Part shown: piece after piece, positions 56,997 through 64,000 of the stretch
How the letters are laid out: every line of letters starts with the position of its first letter
Numbering within the stretch: position 1 is the first letter of the stretch
NCBI GenBank assembly: GCA_029851415.1
Contig: CM056743.1
Location: 36,720,714-36,784,713 of the forward strand
DNA from: Eretmocerus hayati
Lineage: Eukaryota; Arthropoda; Insecta; Hymenoptera; Aphelinidae
DNA length: 64,000 nucleotides
Reading direction: 5' to 3'
The notes under the pieces: model-generated
The model's input: the letters and a program-made list of their open reading frames with translations, nothing else
The model's database searches: none
What the model was told of the DNA's origin: nothing
Position numbers and translations under genes: made by a program

Positions 56997-58631
56997 ATGA
57001 TTGTATTTCAATTCGTTCATCACAACCTCAGCCCAAGTGGTATCGTCTGTAGCACGGAGTGGAACCAGAGTCTCCTCTCTTATATTCTCGGTAAAATACT
57101 CTTTATTGACGGGAAAACGCTTCTGAACTGCATTCCATGCAGTTCAGAGGAGTTTTTTTGGAATCGCCAGAGGATTAATTCAGTTATTGGCTAGCTCTAC
57201 ATGATCAATCGGATTTTTTATGATTTTCTTTCAATCGTGAGAGAGATAAATCGGAACCCTCCACTCAAATTTTCCAGGTCTTGCGATGAGTTCTTGAGAA
57301 TCCCAGACTTTTGAGTTCAGAATGAGCTTTCGAGGTATCTGGAGGTGCGATTTTTCTCAGATTCCTAAAGGTTCCCAGGTTTGCTAGATACCCTGGTACT
57401 CACTTCATTTCTACCCACCATCTCGCGCCTGAAGAACCAACCCCCTTGCAATCGCTATTTTCTTCTACCGCCGCATCAGACTTTCATTGAGATGCATCGG
57501 TGCGTTGCGTATGTTGTATGAAACCCTCACGCAGGCTTTTTCAAAACCTATAGAATACTCACTCTAAGCGTTCCTCGTTGTGAAATCACTCGCGTATACC
57601 TTCACAGAAAGACACAGAAGGCCATGGGGTGCACCTTGAGTCATGAGCGGGTGAGCACCCGCCTGCTGACATAACCTATCTCCCGTACTCAACTTTCCTC
57701 TGTCGCATCAACTCGCTACTTTGTATCTCTCTGGATCTTCAATTCTTCTCCCACCCTCCCTTATTTACCATTAACCCCGCGGATTTCAAAACGGTACGCC
57801 ACTTGCATCTCGGTGGCGCTCTGAATTGTCGTGAATCTACCCTAACCCGCCTCCTCGTTTTGTCGCAGTAGCTAGAAGATCTAAAAGGTGCACGCTTTCA
57901 GTAGTTGTGCGTGAATATACACAAAGTGCCATTGATGGAGGAAAAATGAACGAACGAGACGCTTTGAGTGACTCTGTTTTAATTGAAACGCTCTTGATGC
58001 ATGTGTCGTCTAAAAATTCATCCAGCCATTTGACGCTAAGTGCATGGCGTGTACACCAGGCTTTTTTCGCAAAGACTTCGAGAGCAAAATTTTCTATCGT
58101 CAGCGCCGAGGTTGATTTGCAAGTACTTACCGTGATAGCTAAGGAAGATTGTAATTCCTCCGCCCCAAATTGCCCATTAGGTAATAACTCCTGCTGTTGT
58201 CATAAGATATTCATTCATTTATTCATTAATTTTATGAGCTATATAACGTGGAGTATGAGTTGCGCGCCAATTTCCGTGGACAAATGAAGATTATTACACA
58301 TTCGCAGCAGTTTTCCTCCCATCCTAAACAATAAGAATAGATAACGCCAATCAACTCTTCATAATCAAAAAGTGTTTAAACACGAAAACCGAAACTCCTT
58401 ATCCATAAATAAGAGTAGTCAACGAACTTTGTGTGGCATTGTTAGTCTTGAATTATGACTGAGAATCGTACGATGGATCTACTAATACACTGTGGCTAAA
58501 TAAGAATGTACCCCCCTTTAATTTTTTTTTAAAGCAATTTTGATCGGGCAGCGAAAGTTTTTCCAAGGTTTTGGGACATTGCGAATCTAATGCCGATGTC
58601 GGCGAGTTGAAAAAAATTGTTGGTAAAAAAT
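56997..58631. other. No recognisable gene
   Basis: A plus-strand frame at 57907-58287 (126 codons, GTG start) has no recognisable domain and no clear splice context, so I do not call it. A possible transposon end, CACTGTGGCTAAATAAG, begins near 58490 and may be the outer end of the giant palindrome. Confidence 0.35.
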
Positions 58632-58895
58632 TAGAAGAATTATTTTTGAAATTTGTAAAAATATCCGGTCCGGACATTGCTAGATAGAAAGCCCGTCGAA
58701 TTTTATGGAATCTAGGCTATTTGCGCATGTGATTTGGAGCTTGATTCGTTTTTAAATGTAATTTCTAAAAGTGCAATGTTTAGGGCTCGTCCGGGGTGTC
58801 GTAAAGATGACGCGACCGTGACTTTGGAAGTCACGTACTCGCAGAAGTGGTGGTTATGTTTCCCGCCGCCACGTGTGTGACAGACCGTCGTGTTG

Positions 58896-59255
58896 TTAGT
58901 CATTTCCGATTTCGGGTCTGCGAAGCACGGACATGCGTGTTGAGTTATTTGTCTCGAGTTTTTTCGAGAGGCAAGTGTGTGTTGTGATTAAATTTTCAGT
59001 GTTACGTGTACTGTGCAGTGTAAAGCAGACTCGGTCGTGAAGGATCATCGTCGGCTGCCACCGCACATCTGTATTGCGTTTCCGTCGTCGTCGCTGCATT
59101 AGCGGTGTGCATCGATTAAGCATTGGCGACATCGAGCGAGTGCCCATTTCGTCAAAGTGAAATTTTGGTGTTCGGGTGTTGCGTGCTTGGGGGACTTGCC
59201 CCAACATGAGGTGTGGGTCTGGCTGTCGGCTGCTGTCGGATGATGAGGACAACAT
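58896..59255 (-). CDS. 119-codon open frame in the left arm, unrecognised
   Basis: It begins MLSSSSDSSRQPDPHLMLGQ and has a basic stretch (QRRRRKRN). It ends at 58896, overlapping the ATG of the next frame (58712-58903) by a few bases. The mirrored copy in the right arm differs at two residues (K/E and D/V). I recognise no domain. Two adjoining, overlapping frames kept open in both arms may be functional, but arm homogenisation would also keep them alike. Confidence 0.25.
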   Translation of the reverse strand: MLSSSSDSSRQPDPHLMLGQVPQARNTRTPKFHFDEMGTRSMSPMLNRCTPLMQRRRRKRNTDVRWQPTMILHDRVCFTLHSTRNTENLITTHTCLSKKLETNNSTRMSVLRRPEIGND

Positions 59256-60229
59256 GCTCAGTGCATTATGAGAATCTGTTTTCAGTCAGATGAGTATTAT
59301 TTTTCATTACATAATGTTAATTTTGTAACAATTCCTTTCAAGTGGAGGATCAAATTCTTTGTGGCGCGTGTCTTGTTTTTGTTACAGGTCGTGAAATTCG
59401 TCGCAGCAAATGAGAGCCGACTGTTGTGGAGCCCCAGATGGGTTTTCTTTGATTCACAAAGAAACCATGGATCTTGACTGGATTATTTTGCAGCTGATGA
59501 ATTATTTGAAGTGTCTGATCCGAAGGAGGGATTTCTCCAAGTTCCAACAGCAGGTGATGGTATAAATGGGTTATGCCAATCCTGAGAATCCACCCTTGAG
59601 TTTGACTGGTGCTTTAATTTCTTTGTGGATTGATTGAGGACACCAACACTTGAGGACCATGTCTTTTAATCATGGAGTGTTATTAGTGAGTGTAAGGCCT
59701 AGCGTGTCAGTGGCAATGAGTTGTGTGACTGGATCTCAGACCTTTTGCTAGACAGAGTTGCCTCAAAATAATGTGAGATACTCACACTCAACTCATTTGC
59801 CCTCACATGCCTGGCATGACTTTTACCGATAACAATCCATTATCAAAAAAGGTGATTCCCATGTGATGCTGATCTTTATTCATCCACTGAGGGATCTGAT
59901 GAAACTTGTAGGTCAATTCTCAAATGACTTTACAATATTCTCAAGGACTACAGTTGATCTCAAACTTGGATATTAACATTGATTGGAGTATAAAATATCC
60001 TAGAGTTGTTTTTTTTGAAAATTCAAGTCAGATCTTGGTAACTTCGTTAATTTGTTGCGTATTCACCTACAATTTTCATCGGTGCCTCCATTTATTGAGA
60101 TGAGTGATGAAGAACATCATCACTCGAGCCCCATCTCTTTCGATAGTGGGGTGTGAATGGTGAATGTCAGACCCAGCGTGTCAGTGCACATGAGTTGTGA
60201 GAGACAATCTCACACCTTGAATCTCACAA

Positions 60230-62580
60230 CTTGAGAAGGAAATTCAAATTCTCGGATAGTTCGCGGAGCCCGTGCGTATCTGAGCATCAACAACGACCAC
60301 TATATCATCGAATTCCTCAGCAATCAAGCATAATTCCGGAAATCCGAAACGTGAATCTGTTGAGAGTCCGTTGGATCAACTAGATTCAAGTGCTGGTGCC
60401 CAATTTTACTTCTCCCCTCGTTGAAAATCTGATCGGAAAACTACAAGGAAAAATTCAAAACGTTGGATAGTTTGCGGAGCCCATGCGTATCTGAGCGTCA
60501 ACAGCGACCGCTATATCACCGAATTTCTCATCAATCACTCATCCTTCCTGAAATCCGACACGTGAATCTGTTGAAAGACCTTCGCACAAATTAGATTCGA
60601 ATGCTCGTTCCTCATTTTAATCCCCCCCGCGGCGAAAAACTGATCAGAGAACTTGAAAGGGAAATTCAAATTTTCGGATAGTTCGCGGAGCCCCTGCGTA
60701 TCTGAGCATCAGCAACGACAGGTATATCATCAAATTTCTCAGCAATCAATCATCACTCCAGAAATGGGACACGTGGATCTGTTGAGAGACCGTTAAATCA
60801 ACTAGGTTCAAGTGCTGGTGCCCAATTTCACTTCTCCCTACGTCAAAAAACTGATACTGAAACTCCAAGGGGGAATTCAAACTATCGAATAGGTCGCAGA
60901 ACCCATGCGTATCTGAGCATAAGCTGCGACCGCTATATCACCAAATTCTTCAGCAGTAACTCGTTACTCCGGAAATTCAAAACGCGAATCTGTTGAAAGA
61001 CCGTGGAATTAACTAGATTCGAATGCTCGTTTCCCATTCGATTTTTCCCCTGGTCGGAAAACTGATCAGAAAACTTCGAGGGGAAATTCGAATTTTCGGA
61101 TTGTTTGGCGGAGCCCATGGGTATCTGAGCATCAGCAGCGACCGCGGTATCATCAAATTTCTCATCAATCACTCGTCACTCCAGAAATTCGTTACGTGAA
61201 TCTGTTGGAAAACCGGGGAATCATTCAGATTTGAGAGCTTGTTGCCCACTCTAATTCTCAGCTCGTCGAAAAACTGATCAGAAAACTTCAAGGTAAACTC
61301 CCGATCGTAAGATAGTTTGGGGAGCCCGTGCGTATCTGAGCATCAGCAGCGACCACTAAATCACCAAATTTCTCATCAATCACTCATCCTTCCAGAAATC
61401 CGACACATGAATCTGTTGAAGGACCTTCGGATCAACTAGATTCGAAAGCTGGTGCCTAATTCTACTTCTCCCCTCGTTGAAAATCTGATCGGAAAACTAC
61501 AAGGGAAAATTCAAAACGTTGGATAGTTTGCGGAGCCCATGCGTATTCGAAAGTCAATAGCGATCGCTATATCACCAAATTGCTCATCAATCACTCATCC
61601 TTCCAGAAATCCGACACGTGAATCTGTTGAAAGACCTTTGGATAAATTAGATTCGAATGCTCGTTCCTCATCCCAATTCTCCCCCCTGCGAGAAACTGAT
61701 CAGAAAACTTGAAAGGGAAATTCAAATTTTCGAATAGTTTGCGGAGCCTGTGCGTATCAGAGCATCAACAACGACCACTATATCATAAAATTGCTCAGCA
61801 ATCAAGCATTATTTCAAGAATTCGAGACGTGAATCTGTTGGGAGACCGTTGGATCAACTAGATTCGAATGCCGGTGCCTAATTTCACTTCTCCCCTCGTT
61901 GAAAATCTGATCAGGAAACTCCAAGTGGAAATTCGAATTGTCGAATAGCTCGCATAACCCATGCGTATCTAAGCATCGGCTGCGACCGCTGTATCAACGG
62001 AATTCTCCGCGATCACTCGTTACTCCAGGAATTCAGAGCGTAATCTGTTGAATGACCGGGGGATCAACTAGATTCGAATGCTCGTTCCCCGTTCCAATTC
62101 CCTCCTCATCTAAAAACTGATCAGAAAGCTTCGAGGAAGGATTCAAATCGTCGGATTATTTGCGGAGCCCATGTGTATCTGAGCAAAAGCCGTGACCGCT
62201 ATATCACCAAATTCTTCAGCAGTAACTCGTTACTCCGGAAATTCAAAACGCGAATCTGTTGAAAGACCGTGGAATTAACTAGATTCGAATGCTCGTTTCC
62301 CATTCGATTTCTCCCCTGGTTGGAAAACTGATCAGAAAACTTCGAGGGAAAATTCGAATCGTCGGATTGTTTGGCGGAGCCTATGCGTGTCTGAACATCA
62401 GCAGCGACCGCGGTATCATCAAATTTCTCATCAATCACTCGTTACTCCAGAAATTCGTTACGTGAATCTGTTGAAAGACCTTTCGATCAACTAGATTCGA
62501 AAGCTGGTGCCCAATTTCACCTCCCCCCTCGGTGAAAATCTGATCAGAAAACATCGAGGGAAAATTTGAATCGTCAAATT
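60230..62580. repeat. Array of eleven 211-bp tandem repeats
   Basis: The motif GCGGAGCCC-TGCGTATCTGAG (or a close variant) starts at 60263, 60474, 60685, 60895, 61108, 61319, 61530, 61741, 61952, 62162 and 62374, a period of 210-213 bp. Units five or six apart are more alike than neighbours: units 2 and 7, 3 and 8, and the 79-residue frames at 60933 and 62199, which are 1,266 bp (six units) apart. This shows a higher-order structure. The frames themselves are repeat artefacts. Confidence 0.95.
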
Positions 62581-63377
62581 AAATTTAAATTAACAAAGTT
62601 ACCAAGATCTGACTTGAATTTTCAATAAAAACCTCTTGGATATTCTGTATTTCAATCAATGTTAATATCCAAGTTTAAGATCAACTGTAGTCCTTGAGAA
62701 TATTGTAAATTCATTTGAGAATTGACCTACAAGTTCCATCAGGTTCCTCAGTGGATAAATAAAGATCAGCATCACATGGGAATCATCTTTTTTGATAATG
62801 GATTGTTATCGGTCAAAGTCATGCATGTGAGGGCAAATGAGTTGAGAGTAAGTTTCTCACATTATTTTGAGGCAACTCTGTCTAGCAAAAGGTCTGAGAT
62901 TCAGTCACACAACTCATTGCCACTGACACGCTAGGCCTTACTCTCACTAATAACATTCCATAATCAAAAGACATGGTCCTCAAGGGTTGGTGTCCTCAAT
63001 CAATCCACAAAGAAATTAAAGCACCAGTCAAACTCAAGGGTGGATTCTCAGGATTGGCATAACCCATTTATACCATCACCTGCTGTTGGAACTTGGAGAA
63101 ATCCCTCCTTCGGATCAGACACTTCAAATAATTCATCAGCTGCAAAATAATCCAGTCAAGATCCATGGTTTCTTTGTGAATCAAAGAAAACCCATCTGGG
63201 GCTCCACAACAGTCGGCTCTCATTTGCTGCGACGAATTTCACGACCTGTAACAAAAACAAGACACGCGCCACAAAGAATTTGATCCTCCACTTGAAAGGA
63301 ATTGTTACAAAATTAACATTATGTAATGAAAAATAATACTCATCTGACTGAAAACAGATTCTCATAAAGCACTGAGC

Positions 63378-63737
63378 ATGTTGTCCTCATCATCCGACAG
63401 CAGCCGACAGCCAGACCCACACCTCATGTTGGGGCAAGTCCCCCAAGCACGCAACACCCGAACACCAAAATTTCACTTTGACGAAATGGGCACTCGCTCG
63501 ATGTCGCCAATGCTTAATCGATGCACACCGCTAATGCAGCGACGACGACGGGAACGCAATACAGTTGTGAGGTGGCAGCCGACGATGATCCTTCACGACC
63601 GAGTCTGCTTTACACTGCACAGTACACGTAACACTGAAAATTTAATCACAACACACACTTGCCTCTCGAAAAAACTCGAGACAAATAACTCAACACGCAT
63701 GTCCGTGCTTCGCAGACCCGAAATCGGAAATGACTAA
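63378..63737 (+). CDS. 119-codon open frame in the right arm, unrecognised
   Basis: Mirror copy of the frame at 58896-59255 with two residue changes. It is followed, with an ATGACTAA overlap, by a 63-codon frame (63730-63921) that is identical in both arms. No domain recognised. Confidence 0.25.
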   Translation: MLSSSSDSSRQPDPHLMLGQVPQARNTRTPKFHFDEMGTRSMSPMLNRCTPLMQRRRRERNTVVRWQPTMILHDRVCFTLHSTRNTENLITTHTCLSKKLETNNSTRMSVLRRPEIGND

Positions 63738-64000
63738 CAACACGACGGTCTGTCACACACGTGGCGGCGGGAAACATAACCACCACTTCTGCGAGTACGT
63801 GACTTCCAAAGTCACGGTCGCGTCATCTTTACGACACCCCGGACGAGCCCTAAACATTGCACTTTTAGAAATTACATTTAAAAACGAATCAAGCTCCAAA
63901 TCACATGCGCAAATAGCCTAGATTTCATAAAATTCGACGGGCTTCCTATCTAGCAACGTCCGGACGGGATATTTTGACAAATTTCAAAAATAATTTTCCT

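Larger units (their letters stand above)
58632..64000. mobile_element. Giant foldback element, right end outside the window
   Basis: 58632-60050 and 62590-64000 are inverted copies with very few differences. Paired open frames are identical or nearly so (58712-58903 with 63730-63921; 59268-59477 with 63156-63365). The symmetry is still running at base 64000, so the true right end is beyond the window. The centre is a 211-bp tandem array. No transposase or polymerase motif is seen. The layout resembles foldback-type transposons, though here the tandem repeats are central rather than within the arms. Confidence 0.92.

Noticed and set aside
57907..58287. 126-codon plus-strand frame
   Set aside because: It begins at GTG, has no recognisable domain or splice sites, and could be chance in this composition.
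60933..61172. 79-residue minus-strand frame repeated at 62199-62438
   Set aside because: Both are readings of the 211-bp tandem repeat, not genes.

Overview
The window looks like nuclear DNA of an insect or closely related arthropod. The evidence is spliceosomal introns with consensus donors, secreted chymotrypsin-fold proteases, and a typical insect transposon mix: Ty3/gypsy, a jockey-like LINE, a Penelope-like remnant, pogo/Tigger, and many foldback/MITE-type elements. I cannot name the species. Coding density is very low. Most of the 64 kb is transposon-derived or unrecognised intergenic/intronic DNA.

0-4.3 kb: a dispersed repeat (second copy at 37.7-38.5 kb) that carries a 0.94-kb tandem-unit insertion flanked by an 11-bp duplication. 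4.3-12.8 kb, minus strand: the only convincing cellular genes. A signal-peptide exon and a complete, catalytically intact chymotrypsin-like protease exon (12.8-11.9 kb) are followed by two exons of a second protease domain (9.06-8.5 and 4.64-4.35 kb). That second domain has lost all three catalytic residues. Splice phases allow all four exons to be one gene encoding an active protease fused to a pseudoprotease. The intron in the second domain is filled by a foldback element with two further palindromic elements nested in it.

10-19 kb: a 10-bp microrepeat that flips orientation, a palindromic element, an array built on TTTCACTG/CAGTGAAA, a Penelope-like fragment with a hammerhead-like core, a decayed Ty3/gypsy pol with a likely LTR, and a foldback MITE. 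19.5-28.6 kb: a nested structure. An outer inverted repeat encloses an ~842-bp tandem duplication and an inner inverted repeat. The inner repeat encloses a dead LINE, and the LINE is interrupted inside its reverse transcriptase by a 1,573-bp foldback element. One outer arm carries a ~0.9-kb insertion with a class-II tRNA-like sequence.

28.6-58.6 kb: mostly unrecognised AT-rich sequence with islands. These are a palindromic element with a tRNA-Lys-like gene at its centre (32.7-33.1), a 26-bp minisatellite (36.3-37.3), a second copy of the CAAGGGG palindromic MITE (38.8-39.2), several perfect hairpin elements, a complete but inactivated Tigger transposon (47.2-49.5), a possible 28-codon exon (52.5), and a foldback element rich in AGGTCA motifs (53.5-54.7). 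58.6-64 kb: a giant palindromic element (arms over 1.3 kb, right end outside the window) around eleven tandem copies of a 211-bp repeat.
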